DNA of 64,000 bases from Rubinisphaera italica (GCF_007859715.1 NZ_SJPG01000001.1:5276001-5340000); one strand, 5' to 3'. Numbered from the stretch's first letter, positions 46,692 through 56,775 are shown. Program-made: numbers and translations. The notes: generated by a model not told the origin, from the sequence alone.

Positions 46692-46715
46692 GTTCCCAAG
46701 GAGGACCTTGGGAAC
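46692..46715. terminator. Hairpin between convergent nrdR and transporter genes
   Basis: GTTCCCAAG and CTTGGGAAC pair over 9 bp with a 6-base loop. The T run is weak on both strands, so termination is only likely from position. Confidence 0.45.
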
Positions 46716-46728
46716 AAGTTGAAATAAT

Positions 46729-47700
46729 TTAGCGGCGTTCCATCAGATACAAGCCGATCATCGTGAACACAACACCCAGAATCAGCCAGATGGTCATCGG
46801 TTCTGCGAAGACAACCACCCCGGCTACCGAAGCCATGGCGATTTGAGTGGTGTTGAGCATATTTGTCTGCGTGACGGCCAAATGACGATAAGCGGTTCCA
46901 ATGGCGTAAAATGCCATTGCATTGAAGACGCCCGCCAATTGCATAATGACGACTTCTTTAGGAGTTGTTGCGAGCAGGTCTTCCAGTGGATTACTGAGGA
47001 ACGCGGCTGTTGTCATGGCAACGGTGCCTGTTGTGCTGATCAAAAACAGAGTGGCCGAGACCGGCAGGTTTTTGACATTCCGGCGAATAACCGTCCCGGC
47101 TAGTCCATAGCAGGTGCCGGCGATCATGGCTGAAAAAATGCCCAGCAGGATTTCTGCTCGCGTTGCTGTTTTCAGAATCGACTCCGAGGCTTCCCCCGCT
47201 CCCATGCTGAGAATTGTCACGGCGAACATCAGAATCGACATTGCCAGCAGCGTACGCAATGTGATCGGTTCTCCCAGAAACAAGCGACTGGAAACCGCGC
47301 CGGCTATTAATATCATGGCGAAAGTCATCGGGACTGTCATCGCCAGGCCGATCAAACCGAGCGCGAACTGGAACATCATGTTTCCGCCGAACTGCATCAG
47401 TAAGCCCGTTGCGATCAATGGCAGAAATAAGCCCTTGGGTGGAAATGCTGGGCGACCTTTGCGGTAATTATTGAGTACCAGCGTCCAGGTGAGGATGGTG
47501 GCGGGGATGGCTTTATGAGCAGTGATCCACATCGACCATTCAAGATTTCCGGGCCTGGCACTTTGCCGGAGTGCGATGTTGGCGCAGGTGTATCCCACTG
47601 CGGCGACCAGTGCACAGATCACTCCAAACCAGAGATGCGGATGTCCCTCAGCAGGTGAGTCCAATGCTTTGTCGGAAGTGGCAGTCTCGGGAATGGACAT
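46729..47700 (-). CDS. DMT-family (EamA) transporter
   Basis: The 323-residue protein has about ten membrane helices in two EamA halves (first half GVICALVAAVGYTCANIALRQSARPG; second half EILLGIFSAMIAGTCYGLAGTVIRR). The C-terminal half has QTNMLNTTQIAMASVAGVVVFAEPMTIWLILG, the usual last-helices pattern with a conserved Glu-Pro. It exports or imports a small metabolite across the inner membrane. The substrate is unknown. Repeats of families A and B lie just upstream. Confidence 0.87.
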   Translation of the reverse strand: MSIPETATSDKALDSPAEGHPHLWFGVICALVAAVGYTCANIALRQSARPGNLEWSMWITAHKAIPATILTWTLVLNNYRKGRPAFPPKGLFLPLIATGLLMQFGGNMMFQFALGLIGLAMTVPMTFAMILIAGAVSSRLFLGEPITLRTLLAMSILMFAVTILSMGAGEASESILKTATRAEILLGIFSAMIAGTCYGLAGTVIRRNVKNLPVSATLFLISTTGTVAMTTAAFLSNPLEDLLATTPKEVVIMQLAGVFNAMAFYAIGTAYRHLAVTQTNMLNTTQIAMASVAGVVVFAEPMTIWLILGVVFTMIGLYLMERR

Positions 47701-47734
47701 GAGGAGGGCTTTGTGTGCGGGGTAATTACAGCAG

Positions 47735-47771
47735 GGTGGCGGGGGCGCTCCGCTTTAGCGTAAGCCTCCGG
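47735..47771. repeat. Repeat family A, single arm
   Basis: GGTGGCGGGGGCGCTCCGC and GCGTAAGCCTCC form one arm; the second arm is missing. A family B element begins 27 bases later. Confidence 0.75.
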
Positions 47772-47797
47772 AACAGTGACTTCTGGATATTGACGAT

Positions 47798-47872
47798 ACA
47801 TGCACGAAGCGTAAGCGAGTGTGTGGAATTTTCGCGATATTAATACACACTCGCTTACGCTTCGTGCTTGTA
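47798..47872. repeat. Repeat family B, copy 4
   Basis: ACATGCACGAAGCGTAAGCG at the left and CGCTTACGCTTCGTGCTTGTA at the right, with ACACACTCG inner arms. Confidence 0.85.
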
Positions 47873-48064
47873 AAAACTCACTCTTGAGTCTCGATCGATG
47901 TATCTTCAAAGTATGACGGCTTAATCCGGGATGTCTATTGAACATTGCTTTCGAGGTCGGATTCAGTCGGTTGTCTGGTGAGAACGTGGCTAGAAGAGTA
48001 AATTGTGTCAATCATTTTCGCTCGATTACTTGATGTTCTTCTCTGTTAACTGTGGAATTCGCCC

Positions 48065-49498
48065 ATGCTCTGTATTTCTGTTACACCGACTTCACGGACA
48101 CTAGCGAAGGTTGACCTGTTGAATGCATCCCGGCAGGGAGACATCATCGAACTTTGTATCGATCATCTGGCCAAGGAGCCGGATTTCAAGGATATGCTCG
48201 ATGGGATCAGCAAGCCGGTGATTGTTTCCTGCCGACGTCAGCAGGATGGCGGAAAGTGGCATGGAACGGAAGAGGAACGTCTGACATTATTGAGGCAAGC
48301 CATTGTGGCTGGTCCCGATTACATCGAACTCGATCTGGATTTTGCTCCAAAAGTACCACGCTTTGGTAGTACGCAGCGAGTGATTGCCGTCACGAGAATG
48401 GATCGGCCCGAGTATGATATTGATTCGATTTTCGATGAAGCGGTCACGCATCGAGCCGATGTTCTCAAGTTCCGCTGGCCAACACCCTCCATGGATGAGG
48501 CCTGGCCATTGTTGGCCGCGGTGAGCCAGCGACGCGCTTTGCCGATTGTCGGTCAGGGCACGGGGCGACCAGAATTGACTTTCTCCCTGCTAGGTCAGAA
48601 ATACGACTCGCCGTGGATTTATGCCGCTCTTGAAAAAGGAATGGAAGATCATCCGGGTCAGGCGACCATCGAAGAACTTCGTGATGTATATGCGATTGAC
48701 GAAATTGATCGACAGACTAAATTCATCGCTGTCGCTGGTTTTGGAGAGACTGAACAGGAAACCGTCCGATTACTCAATGTGGGATTTAAATCGCTCTCGC
48801 TCAATACACGATGTCTGCCGGTTGAGATTGAAAAGCTCGATCGCCTCGGGAAGATGTTCGACATTTTGAAGATCAAGGTTTTGATTGCCAATTCGAAACT
48901 GGGGATGCGGATTCAATCGTTTGCGGAAGTGACTGACGAAGCCGATGCCGCGACCGGTTTTCTCGATTTGCTCCTCAAGCGAGCCGATGGCTGGCATGGA
49001 TACAATTCGCTGCGACGCAGCACGCTGAAAAATCTGGAGCCGAAATTGAAGGAAGCGTTTCCGAATGAGTCGATGCTCAATCGGCGTACTGTGCTTGTGA
49101 TTGGTAATGGCGGGCTGGCAAAAACAGCAGTCAGTATTTTTCAGAATAAACAGGCAATCGTCAGTTTGACAGGTCCCGATGAGAAAGTCGCCAAACAGGA
49201 AGCGAACGATCTGGAAGTGAGGCACGTTCCCTTCCAGGCATTGTACGATACGCATCATGACATCGTTGTTCTGGCTTCTCCCGATCTGCAAAAAGGCTCA
49301 GGTCGATTGCAACTCAATCCGTCCTACTTGCGGCCTGATTTATTGGTACTCGATTTCGCCAGCCTGTCCAGCGAACACCCACTGAGCCGGGAAGCAAAAG
49401 AACGGGGCTGCCTGCTGGTCGATGGTCGGGAAATCTGGCGGGATCAAATGCAAGCTCAGTTCAAAACAATCACGGGAGAAACCCTGCAAATTTCCTGA
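48065..49498 (+). CDS. AroD/AroE-like fusion with altered catalytic residues
   Basis: The 477-residue protein resembles type I 3-dehydroquinate dehydratase (about 1-215) joined to a shikimate dehydrogenase-like part (about 220-477). In the first half CRRQQDGGKWHGTEEER, YIELDLDFA, the Schiff-base Lys (ADVLKFRW) and HPGQATIEEL are present. The catalytic His of the HD-F motif is Met (VTRMDRPE). In the second half the shikimate-binding SKS and GYNTD motifs are replaced (GFGETEQ; HGYNSL). A Rossmann-like VLVIGNGGLAKTAV remains. It may be a pseudoenzyme, a changed enzyme, or a divergent AroDE. A family trait in planctomycetes is possible. Confidence 0.72.
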   Translation: MLCISVTPTSRTLAKVDLLNASRQGDIIELCIDHLAKEPDFKDMLDGISKPVIVSCRRQQDGGKWHGTEEERLTLLRQAIVAGPDYIELDLDFAPKVPRFGSTQRVIAVTRMDRPEYDIDSIFDEAVTHRADVLKFRWPTPSMDEAWPLLAAVSQRRALPIVGQGTGRPELTFSLLGQKYDSPWIYAALEKGMEDHPGQATIEELRDVYAIDEIDRQTKFIAVAGFGETEQETVRLLNVGFKSLSLNTRCLPVEIEKLDRLGKMFDILKIKVLIANSKLGMRIQSFAEVTDEADAATGFLDLLLKRADGWHGYNSLRRSTLKNLEPKLKEAFPNESMLNRRTVLVIGNGGLAKTAVSIFQNKQAIVSLTGPDEKVAKQEANDLEVRHVPFQALYDTHHDIVVLASPDLQKGSGRLQLNPSYLRPDLLVLDFASLSSEHPLSREAKERGCLLVDGREIWRDQMQAQFKTITGETLQIS

Positions 49499-49695
49499 TC
49501 GTTACGACGAGATTTTCTTTTTGTAGGTTGGGTTACGCGTTCCGCTAGAGCATATTCAAAAATTACCTGCAGCGTCCGGCAGGAGCAAACACAGCGTTTT
49601 CAGGGCATTTGAGGTCCAAGCGACTGCAGAGACCATTGGAAAATGGTCTAACTCAAGCTACGAATGAAATCGAGAGTTCACACGAATGACGTGTA

Positions 49696-49726
49696 CAGAA
49701 ATCCGGTTTCCATTTGGAATTCGACT
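49696..49726. repeat. Repeat family F, fragment
   Basis: AGAAATCCGGTTTCCATTTGGAA matches the right end of family F at 23454-23550 and 45700-45928. Confidence 0.5.
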
Positions 49727-49782
49727 TTGTTGTTTTCATGTTCAATTTTGTTTAACGATTCGACATTACAAAAGAGACGCCC

Positions 49783-51228
49783 TTGGAAATTTCTTCTTCT
49801 GTGCAGTGGATGCTGGCTGCTGTCATTTTCGTGTATCTGGTTGTGATGTATGCGATTGGCTTTGTCGCTCAAAGTAAAGTCGAGACGGCTGAGGATTTTC
49901 TGGTCGCTGGCCGCCAATTGCCGCTTTCGCTGGCGTGGATGACCTTGCTCGCTACCTGGTTCGGCGCGGGCACGTTACTGGCAGCAACTGATGAAGTTCG
50001 ACAGGTAGGGTTACAAGCCGGAGCATTGGATCCCTTTGGAGCCGGTTGCTGTTTACTGCTGGCGGGATTGTTTGTCGCGGGGCCAATCTGGCGGATGCAG
50101 ATTCTGACCGTTCCCGATTTGTTTCGACAGAAGTTCGGACCTGCAGCCGAGTTGATCGCCTCCCTGATTCTCGTTCCCAGCTACTTCGGCTGGATCGCGG
50201 CTCAGTTCACCGCTCTGGCAAATATGCTGGAACTCTTTTTCGGAATCCCCTTGAGTGCGGGACTCGTGATCGTGGCTGTGGTGGGGACCGGTTATACATT
50301 GATGGGAGGCATGTGGTCGGTCACATTGACTGATGCCGTGCAGATTACGCTGGTCTTAGTGGGACTGATCATTCTGACCATCGTCATTCTTACTGAACTC
50401 GGCAACGGGGCAGCCAGTTCCGGGAGGACAAAACTGTGGAAGGAAACTCCCCCGGAAATGTCGGTTATCATTCCGTATCAGGATGTCGCGGCTTTCTGGG
50501 GCTGGCTCGGTTTGTTCTTGACGGGAGCGCTGGGGAATCTGCCTGGTCAGGATTTGATGCAACGCATCTTTGCGTGCAAGTCGGATCGGGTCGCGAAATA
50601 TGCCTGTTATACCGCCGGGGGGATGTATCTTCTGTTTGGCTTGATGCCGATGTTACTTGGACTGGCTGCCAATCTGCTGGTTCCCAACGAAGTCAACACG
50701 GCTGTCCTGCCTGCTCTCGCTCATGCGTTTCTGCATCCGGCTGTGGCGATTGTGTTTGTAGTAGCTGTGCTCTCAGCTGTGCTTTCGACAATCGACAGTG
50801 CGATTCTTTCACCAGCCAGTGTGCTGTCGCAGAATATCGGCGCACGATTTCTCAAGATGGATCTGCTGAAAATGAATCGCTATGCGGTACTGCTGGTTGC
50901 GGTTTGCAGTCTGGCGATGGCATTTGCAGGAGAGGATGCCTATGCGTTACTGGAAGAAGCGTATCTGCTGACGATGGTCGGCCTGTTTGTTCCCATGATG
51001 TTCGGTTTATATACGAAACCAAGACATCGCTATGCAGCTGTTGCAAGTATGCTGACGGGAATCTTTCTGTGGGGATTACACTTCGTGATGGGCTGGGAGA
51101 CGTTTCTCACTCCACTTGAACCGCTGGCGATCTGGCCGGTTCCACTCTCGTTGACCATCACGGGGCTGGCGTTGATTGTCTATTTGATTTGCGAACCGCC
51201 GTGGAAATTGGAATGGGTGAAACCTTAA
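49783..51228 (+). CDS. Sodium:solute symporter family protein
   Basis: The frame starts with TTG ([20 protein letters not shown]); AAAGAGACG lies just before it. The 481 residues hold about thirteen membrane helices with the SSF pattern: [85 protein letters not shown] (a core SSS motif) and [21 protein letters not shown]. It takes up a solute with sodium; the substrate is not evident. It is followed by a small DUF805-like gene. Confidence 0.92.
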   Translation: MEISSSVQWMLAAVIFVYLVVMYAIGFVAQSKVETAEDFLVAGRQLPLSLAWMTLLATWFGAGTLLAATDEVRQVGLQAGALDPFGAGCCLLLAGLFVAGPIWRMQILTVPDLFRQKFGPAAELIASLILVPSYFGWIAAQFTALANMLELFFGIPLSAGLVIVAVVGTGYTLMGGMWSVTLTDAVQITLVLVGLIILTIVILTELGNGAASSGRTKLWKETPPEMSVIIPYQDVAAFWGWLGLFLTGALGNLPGQDLMQRIFACKSDRVAKYACYTAGGMYLLFGLMPMLLGLAANLLVPNEVNTAVLPALAHAFLHPAVAIVFVVAVLSAVLSTIDSAILSPASVLSQNIGARFLKMDLLKMNRYAVLLVAVCSLAMAFAGEDAYALLEEAYLLTMVGLFVPMMFGLYTKPRHRYAAVASMLTGIFLWGLHFVMGWETFLTPLEPLAIWPVPLSLTITGLALIVYLICEPPWKLEWVKP

Positions 51229-51277
51229 ATAGCCTGATTTGTAGTAAATAATGAAATATAATTAGAAATAGTATTTT

Positions 51278-51703
51278 ATGACTGATGGTTTATTCCCAAG
51301 ACGGGTTGGTCGATTCGAATTTTTCAGAAGGTTTATGGCACTAATCGCAGTGACCATATGTTTGATGTTTACTGAGTTGTGGGCAACAGATTGTTTGCCA
51401 TTAGGTAAGGAGCTTTCCACTGAGTTTGCATACATGTGGTTTCCAACATTAGCCCTCATTGTGATCTACGGAATATTTTTCCTTTGGATACCTAGACTTA
51501 GAGACATTGGTATCTCGCCTTGGTTTGTAGTGATATTATTTATTCCAGAATTTATCACATCTATTCAGACGTTGGTTCTGATCTGGAAAATGCTATGGTT
51601 TCTCGCCGCTATTTCAATACCATCTAAAATGCTTGAGGATTCAACTTTTCGTCCCAAATTACCTAACGAACAAAGCGAGTTACCTGAAGAATTAAATTGG
51701 TAA
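51278..51703 (+). CDS. Small membrane protein, DUF805-like
   Basis: The 141-residue protein has three or four membrane helices (about 16-35, 50-70, 80-100). It carries GRFEFFRRFMALIAVTICL near the start and WIPRLRDIGISPWFVVILFIPE, which matches the RLHDIG-x-S-x-W pattern of DUF805 proteins. The function of that family is unknown. The gene is clearly more A+T-rich than its neighbours, which may reflect transfer. It follows the symporter by 49 bases on the same strand. Confidence 0.68.
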   Translation: MTDGLFPRRVGRFEFFRRFMALIAVTICLMFTELWATDCLPLGKELSTEFAYMWFPTLALIVIYGIFFLWIPRLRDIGISPWFVVILFIPEFITSIQTLVLIWKMLWFLAAISIPSKMLEDSTFRPKLPNEQSELPEELNW

Positions 51704-51763
51704 TTTCAGTGACTTCAGAGTAATAGACCATTTTCAAATGATATATTACATATTGAGAAGGGT

Positions 51764-53068
51764 TCAGCACTTCGCAAACTCGAGTTCCAGCAGATTCTCC
51801 CGGAATCCAGACGATCCGTTCGACATTTTTTTGACACGCTCACTGTCCATGGCTTGTGTGACATGCAGTCGAGTCACAATGGAAAGATCGATGCTAGTGG
51901 TTGGAACCTTTTGACCTTTCGAGTCGTATAGCATTTTAACGATAGGCTTGTCAAAAGCTTTGAGGTTGGAACGAACGACAACGGCTATGGTGCCATCGTT
52001 CAGTTGAACGTAGGAACCGAGTGGATAGAGGCAAACTGTCTGCAAGAGTGCCTTAATCACTTTCGGTTCAAATTTCCGATTTTTGGCCAGATCCAGCATG
52101 ATCTCGATGACCTGATAGGGCTCAATTGCTCGTCGGTGATCCTGATGGGTGGTTAATGCCACATATTCATCAGCCACGCCGGCAATTCTTGCCAGAGGAT
52201 GAATTTGATTTCCATATCGCTGGCGTGGAGCTCCACTGCCATCCCAGCGCTCATGGATCTGATAGGCTACTTGACGGGCACCAATCGGCAAATCTGTTAT
52301 CGCTTCGAGGGATTCGTACAAATGATACGGATTTTGTTGCAAGCGACTCTGCCCTTTTTCATTGGAATTATGCTTCTGCTCAGAGTGGCGATCCAGCTTG
52401 CGATTTTCTGCAGCTTTATAGATCAGGCAACCAATCCCCAGTTCTTCAATTTTGTTCCGAGGGTATTCGAGCACCGCAGCAATCGCCATCGCCAGTTCAG
52501 ACACACGAACACAATGACTATATTCATCGGCCAGTTCAGCGGGATCGATCGCCAGTTTGACGAATAAATCCATATCAACCATCAAGCTTTCAATGGAGTC
52601 GACTGCCATCCCGCGAATCTGTCTTCCTTCTCGGATGCCGGAAGAGTCAACAGTCTGCAGGAACTGGGCAAGAGTCGCCCCGGCAGCCGCTCGCCTGGCT
52701 TTGAATTCGGTGACACAGGATTCATCATACTCAAGAGTGTGTGGCCTGTGGATTTGTTGTGAGAGTGGAGAAGTCTGTGTATTTTCAGCACGCAGCGTTT
52801 TATTCGAATGACTCGCAGGTTTGGGTTTGAGGATTCTCTCGATGCTTTTGAGGGATGCCCCTTGAGGTTTGCGAATCTGATCGGCAAACGAACTCTCAAT
52901 CGCAACGCTGCAGATTCCACGAGCAGCCAGACGATTCAGGTACTGCTGAGTCACCTGAATCCCTTTGCCGATCAACAAAAGATTCTCATGCTGACCATCA
53001 AAGATGGGCGAGGGCAAAATGATACCTGCCCGCAATTGATCCAGCGATATAATAGTCGTCTCAGACAT
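51764..53068 (-). CDS. HD-GYP-related protein lacking the HD metal motif
   Basis: The 434-residue protein starts with a domain common before HD-GYP modules (about 1-60; IISLDQLRAGIILPSPIFDG). It continues with a linker and a region built like HD-GYP (about 170-400): EYSHCVRVSELAMAIAA, then VAYQIHERWDGSGAPRQRYGNQIHPLARIAGVADEYVALTT. The HD pair expected after the first helix (LLHDIGK) is absent (GCLIYKAAENRKL), and GYP is GAP. The His-Glu-x-x-Asp-Gly-Ser-Gly segment is kept. It probably cannot cleave c-di-GMP by the usual mechanism and may bind it or another partner. The HDOD gene is next upstream. Confidence 0.72.
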   Translation of the reverse strand: MSETTIISLDQLRAGIILPSPIFDGQHENLLLIGKGIQVTQQYLNRLAARGICSVAIESSFADQIRKPQGASLKSIERILKPKPASHSNKTLRAENTQTSPLSQQIHRPHTLEYDESCVTEFKARRAAAGATLAQFLQTVDSSGIREGRQIRGMAVDSIESLMVDMDLFVKLAIDPAELADEYSHCVRVSELAMAIAAVLEYPRNKIEELGIGCLIYKAAENRKLDRHSEQKHNSNEKGQSRLQQNPYHLYESLEAITDLPIGARQVAYQIHERWDGSGAPRQRYGNQIHPLARIAGVADEYVALTTHQDHRRAIEPYQVIEIMLDLAKNRKFEPKVIKALLQTVCLYPLGSYVQLNDGTIAVVVRSNLKAFDKPIVKMLYDSKGQKVPTTSIDLSIVTRLHVTQAMDSERVKKMSNGSSGFRENLLELEFAKC

Positions 53069-53280
53069 GGCCCATGCCTTTTCAGTACGAAGGAAGTTCT
53101 CTGTGATTTATTGTAATGATCTGTTTTGAAGATCCTTGCGATAGAACGTAACCACTCGTTTCAGGCATAAGAGTTCTGCCGTGAGAACATTTCGGGTTGC
53201 AATGTGCCGTCGCATAAGTTTTTCGTTGCTGTAATATTGGGATTTCTCCGACAGTATAAGGACTACGAATTATGAAATGA

Positions 53281-54186
53281 TCAGGAAATCATGACTGCCA
53301 GATGTTCGGCCAGTGATTGATGTCCATGAAATTCGGGATTCATTTCCTGAAGTTGATCGTAAATGACAAGTGCCTGCTCAGGTAAAGAGACCGCAGGCAG
53401 AACATCGTTCCAGACCTGTTCCAACTTTTGCATTCCATTGGGAGTTTGCTTAAAAAGATCATTCAAAAGGCCCGACATTGCTACCGGTAATAATTCGGTA
53501 TTGTAAAGCAGTTTGTCCTGGAGGATGCGATCCAACTGATGGTGCAGAAAAACGCAGCAGACCAGGTCTTCCGGAAACCCCCAGGAATCCATCATTCTGG
53601 CTGCCACAGATGCATGATCCCAGCCTAGTTCTTGCTGCTCCAGCTTTGCTAAATCAGTTTGACTCTCTTCACTGAGCTCCAACAGCTCACTGTATTTCGA
53701 GGCGAAATCGGCAGTCAGTGCGGGCAGGACAAGATCCTGCATTAAGCCAGCAGAGAATGCGAGATCTTCATCCATTCCAAGATGCCCGGCGACCATCTTG
53801 GAAAATAACGCGCGTTCCAATGAAGAAACCGCAAAGCGTTTCATGAGAATTAGTGGCGACTTCACATTGCGCATCATGCGGTTGGAGGCCAGAGAAAGCA
53901 CAAACAACTTTGTCCGTTTTACTCCAAGCAGCATCGTGGCTCGCGATGCCGTCGCCGCCTTGTGGCGTAACATCATGGCTGAAGAATTGACATACTTAAG
54001 CAAATCGCATGTCAATGAACTGTCAGTATCAATGATTTTGCCCACCTCATTCGCAGAGGCATCTTCTCGCTGAGCAGCCCTGACAACTCGGAAAATGACG
54101 TCAGGCAATACGATCACTTGTAGATCGGGAGGAGCGATCTGAGGCTCACTCGTTAGAAGTTCTTTTCGGAAATCGGCCCAGTTCAT
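53281..54186 (-). CDS. HDOD domain protein
   Basis: The 301-residue protein is a single HDOD domain: LPDVIFRVVRAAQREDASANEVGKIIDTDSSLTCDLLKYVNSS, ATSRATMLLGVKRTKLFVLS-type segment (TASRATMLLGVKRTKLFVLSLASNRMM), then AFSAGLMQDLVLPALTADF where a true HD protein would have HD. HDOD proteins lack phosphohydrolase residues and act in signalling, often near c-di-GMP or motility proteins. It has the same orientation as the HD-GYP-like gene, with a 212-base gap. Confidence 0.87.
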   Translation of the reverse strand: MNWADFRKELLTSEPQIAPPDLQVIVLPDVIFRVVRAAQREDASANEVGKIIDTDSSLTCDLLKYVNSSAMMLRHKAATASRATMLLGVKRTKLFVLSLASNRMMRNVKSPLILMKRFAVSSLERALFSKMVAGHLGMDEDLAFSAGLMQDLVLPALTADFASKYSELLELSEESQTDLAKLEQQELGWDHASVAARMMDSWGFPEDLVCCVFLHHQLDRILQDKLLYNTELLPVAMSGLLNDLFKQTPNGMQKLEQVWNDVLPAVSLPEQALVIYDQLQEMNPEFHGHQSLAEHLAVMIS

Positions 54187-54463
54187 TCGTACCGGCTCAG
54201 CTTACAGAGTTTTGGTGATCGATGATTTATTCTCCAAGCCTACGTTGCAATTTCACTGCAGTATTAGATTTACGATGTCACTTCTATTCAGTTTTTAATA
54301 ATTTCCAATTCTGCCGAATGCACAGATGTCGCATAATGTGGGAATTGAATCGATTGAACGGCTTTTTAATGCTAGGAAATTCATCTGTGATCAGGCTTCT
54401 GGAGAATAATCAATAATTAACTGCAGTAAGCATTTGAAAATGGTCCATGTCGAAACGTTCATT

Positions 54464-55753
54464 TCATTCCCTAGGAAGTTTCCCCGTGATTAAGCGGGCA
54501 GAACGGTCGCGGGTGAGATATGTCCAACCCCAGAGGAAGAGTACCATCAATCGATTGCGAAACTGTGTAATTTCCATCAGGTGCACGAACAGCCAGATGA
54601 ACCAGGCCATAATTCCGCTGACCTGCCGTTTCTTTTTTCCAACCAGTGCGATCGCCGCATAGCGGCCAATCACAGCCATGCTGCCCCGATCACGATAATG
54701 AAACGGCTTGGACGAACCTGAATTTCCACTAACGCGATCTTTGATGAGGTTCGCAACATAACTTCCCTGCTGCATGGCGACCGGAGCTAACGCCGGCAAT
54801 GGGTCACCAGCTTCATTCTTCAGAAAAGCCAGATCGCCAATCACAAACAGGTTCTCATGTTCTCCAATCGAAAGATTGTTGTTGACCAGAATTTTTCCCA
54901 CGCGGTTCGTTTCTGCTCCCGTCTCATCCGCCACGATTTTGCCAAGCGAAGAGGCTCTTACCCCGGCTGCCCAGATCACGGTTCGTGTATAAATTCGATT
55001 TTCTTCATCGCCGTGTTTCACCACGACATGGTCGTCCTGGATATCAGTCACCATAGAACTGGTCATTAGTTCGACGCCGAGCCGATCCAATTCTTCGCGG
55101 GATTTTTTGACTAACGGCGGCGGATACATGCCCAGCGGATCGGGCTGGCCTTCGCACAGTATGATTCGCAACTCTTCGGGATGCCCCCCTCGGAACTCTT
55201 TGGATAGCATATTGTGGCCGACATCAGACAGTGCACCGGACAACTCCACTCCTGTTGGCCCGGCTCCCACAATCACAAACGTCAAAGCCGCTCGACGTTC
55301 CTCTTCACTCGTCGCCAGATTCGCCCGCTCGAAGGCATATAAAATTCGCTTCCGAATTTCAGTCGCATCTTCGATCGTTTTCAACCCCGGTGCCTGCTCA
55401 GACCATTCCTCATGACCGAAATAACTGTGCGTCGAACCAGTAGCGATGACCAGAGAATCGAACGGAATCTGCCTGTCGTCAATATGAACGGATTGCGTTT
55501 CCAGATCTATCCCCGAAACCGCTCCCAGCAGAACCTGACAGTTTTTCTGCTTCTGCAAGATCGATCGAATTGGCGAAGCAATATTCGCAGGTGATAACTC
55601 CCCGGTCGCTACCTGATACAACAGTGGCTGGAACAGATGGAAGTTTCGTCGATCAATTACAGTGACTTCGACATTCGCTCGCTTTAGACCACGAGCACAG
55701 GCCAGTCCACCAAAGCCTCCACCAACAATAACAACGCGATGTGCTTGAGACAT
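54464..55753 (-). CDS. Type II NADH dehydrogenase-like FAD/NAD(P) oxidoreductase
   Basis: The 429-residue protein has an FAD-binding GxGxxG (RVVIVGGGFGGLACARGLKRANVEVTVID), NFHLFQPLLYQVATGELSPANIASPIR, a second dinucleotide motif for NAD(P)H (TFVIVGAGPTGVELSGAL), and FVIGDLAFLKNEAGDPLPALAPVAMQQG, all typical of NDH-2. The C-terminal part has a membrane-attached stretch (ALVGKKKRQVSGIMAWFIWLFVHLM). It passes electrons from NADH to quinone without pumping protons. The gene stands alone. Confidence 0.9.
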   Translation of the reverse strand: MSQAHRVVIVGGGFGGLACARGLKRANVEVTVIDRRNFHLFQPLLYQVATGELSPANIASPIRSILQKQKNCQVLLGAVSGIDLETQSVHIDDRQIPFDSLVIATGSTHSYFGHEEWSEQAPGLKTIEDATEIRKRILYAFERANLATSEEERRAALTFVIVGAGPTGVELSGALSDVGHNMLSKEFRGGHPEELRIILCEGQPDPLGMYPPPLVKKSREELDRLGVELMTSSMVTDIQDDHVVVKHGDEENRIYTRTVIWAAGVRASSLGKIVADETGAETNRVGKILVNNNLSIGEHENLFVIGDLAFLKNEAGDPLPALAPVAMQQGSYVANLIKDRVSGNSGSSKPFHYRDRGSMAVIGRYAAIALVGKKKRQVSGIMAWFIWLFVHLMEITQFRNRLMVLFLWGWTYLTRDRSARLITGKLPRE

Positions 55754-55807
55754 AAAGTCTGTTTCTTTCCTGATTCACGACATCATAAAACTTATCACGA
55801 TATCTTT

Positions 55808-55875
55808 TAGGTGGCACGTCTCAGAACGCAGTGATCGCGCAAACCACGCCCTTCGCGATGCTCAGGGTCTGCCAC
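55808..55875. repeat. Imperfect palindrome between the NADH dehydrogenase and endonuclease genes
   Basis: GGTGGCA at the left and TGCCACC at the right enclose GATCGCG/CGCGATG inner arms. It resembles the other palindromic elements but matches none exactly. Confidence 0.45.
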
Positions 55876-55911
55876 CCTGTAATCAAATATTATGAGTCTT
55901 ATGTAGTCAAA

Positions 55912-56775
55912 TCATGATTTCTTCTTCATTAAACTCTTGAGTGTTTTCAAATTGACCGCATCCATCTCTTTGCCATCCCGCTCTTCCTTCTTCGTTTCCA
56001 GATACATCGGCAACTTCGAAAATCGTTTGTCATTCACCAGATGTCGAAATGGTTCGAGTCCCAGTTCCCCTTCACCGATATGTTCATGTCGATCAACTCG
56101 ACTGCCCAGAGGCTTCTTACTATCGTTGATATGAAACGCTCGGATCCGGTTCACACCGACTTTTTCATCAAACTCCTCAAAGGTGGCTTTGTATTCCGAC
56201 TTTTTAATCAATGGATAACCAGCAGCGAAAATATGACAGGTATCGACACACACCGACAACCGCTCGGCTACTTTCACCGTCTCCAGAATTTGCTGCAGAT
56301 GCTCAAAGCGATGCCCCAGATTCGTTCCCTGTCCAGCCGTCGTTTCCAACCACAATTGACAGTGGTAACCTTTGGTCGCTTTATGAACCTGATCGATCCC
56401 CTGGGCGATGCGCTTCAAGCCCCCCTGTTCGGTATCTTTTACAAAGCTGCCCGGGTGCATCACAACGCCTTCGAGCCCCAATGCTTCCGCCCGTTCCAGC
56501 TCGATGATCAACGCATCACGAGACTTCTCGAACAACTCGGAATCCGGACTGGCCAGATTGATTAAATAACTATCGTGTGCACAAGGCGACTGAATTCCAG
56601 TTTCTTCAACCGCCTCTTTGAACATCCGGCAATCGTCATCGGTAAGCGGCTTGCCTTTCCACTGATTGTTATTTTTTGTGAAGATCTGGACGGTCTCCAT
56701 TCCCAACTCAGCGGCTTTTCGTACGGCTTTGTAATATCCACCGGCTATGGAAAGATGTGATCCGAATAAAGGCAT
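55912..56775 (-). CDS. nfo: Endonuclease IV (AP endonuclease)
   Basis: From MPLFGSHLSIAGGYYKAV (56775; an ATG at 56811 adds 12 residues) the protein has 287 residues, the family length. Metal ligands and motifs are present: GSHLSIAGG, QIFTKNNNQW, CAHDSYLINLAS, VMHPGSFV, LWLETTAGQGTNLG (Glu), VCVDTCHIFAAGY (Asp, His), RIRAFHINDSKKPLGSRVDRHEHIGEGELG (His, Asp, His) and MYLETKKEE. It cuts DNA at abasic sites. The helix-hairpin tail is short and basic (SLMKKKS). Confidence 0.93.
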   Translation of the reverse strand: MPLFGSHLSIAGGYYKAVRKAAELGMETVQIFTKNNNQWKGKPLTDDDCRMFKEAVEETGIQSPCAHDSYLINLASPDSELFEKSRDALIIELERAEALGLEGVVMHPGSFVKDTEQGGLKRIAQGIDQVHKATKGYHCQLWLETTAGQGTNLGHRFEHLQQILETVKVAERLSVCVDTCHIFAAGYPLIKKSEYKATFEEFDEKVGVNRIRAFHINDSKKPLGSRVDRHEHIGEGELGLEPFRHLVNDKRFSKLPMYLETKKEERDGKEMDAVNLKTLKSLMKKKS

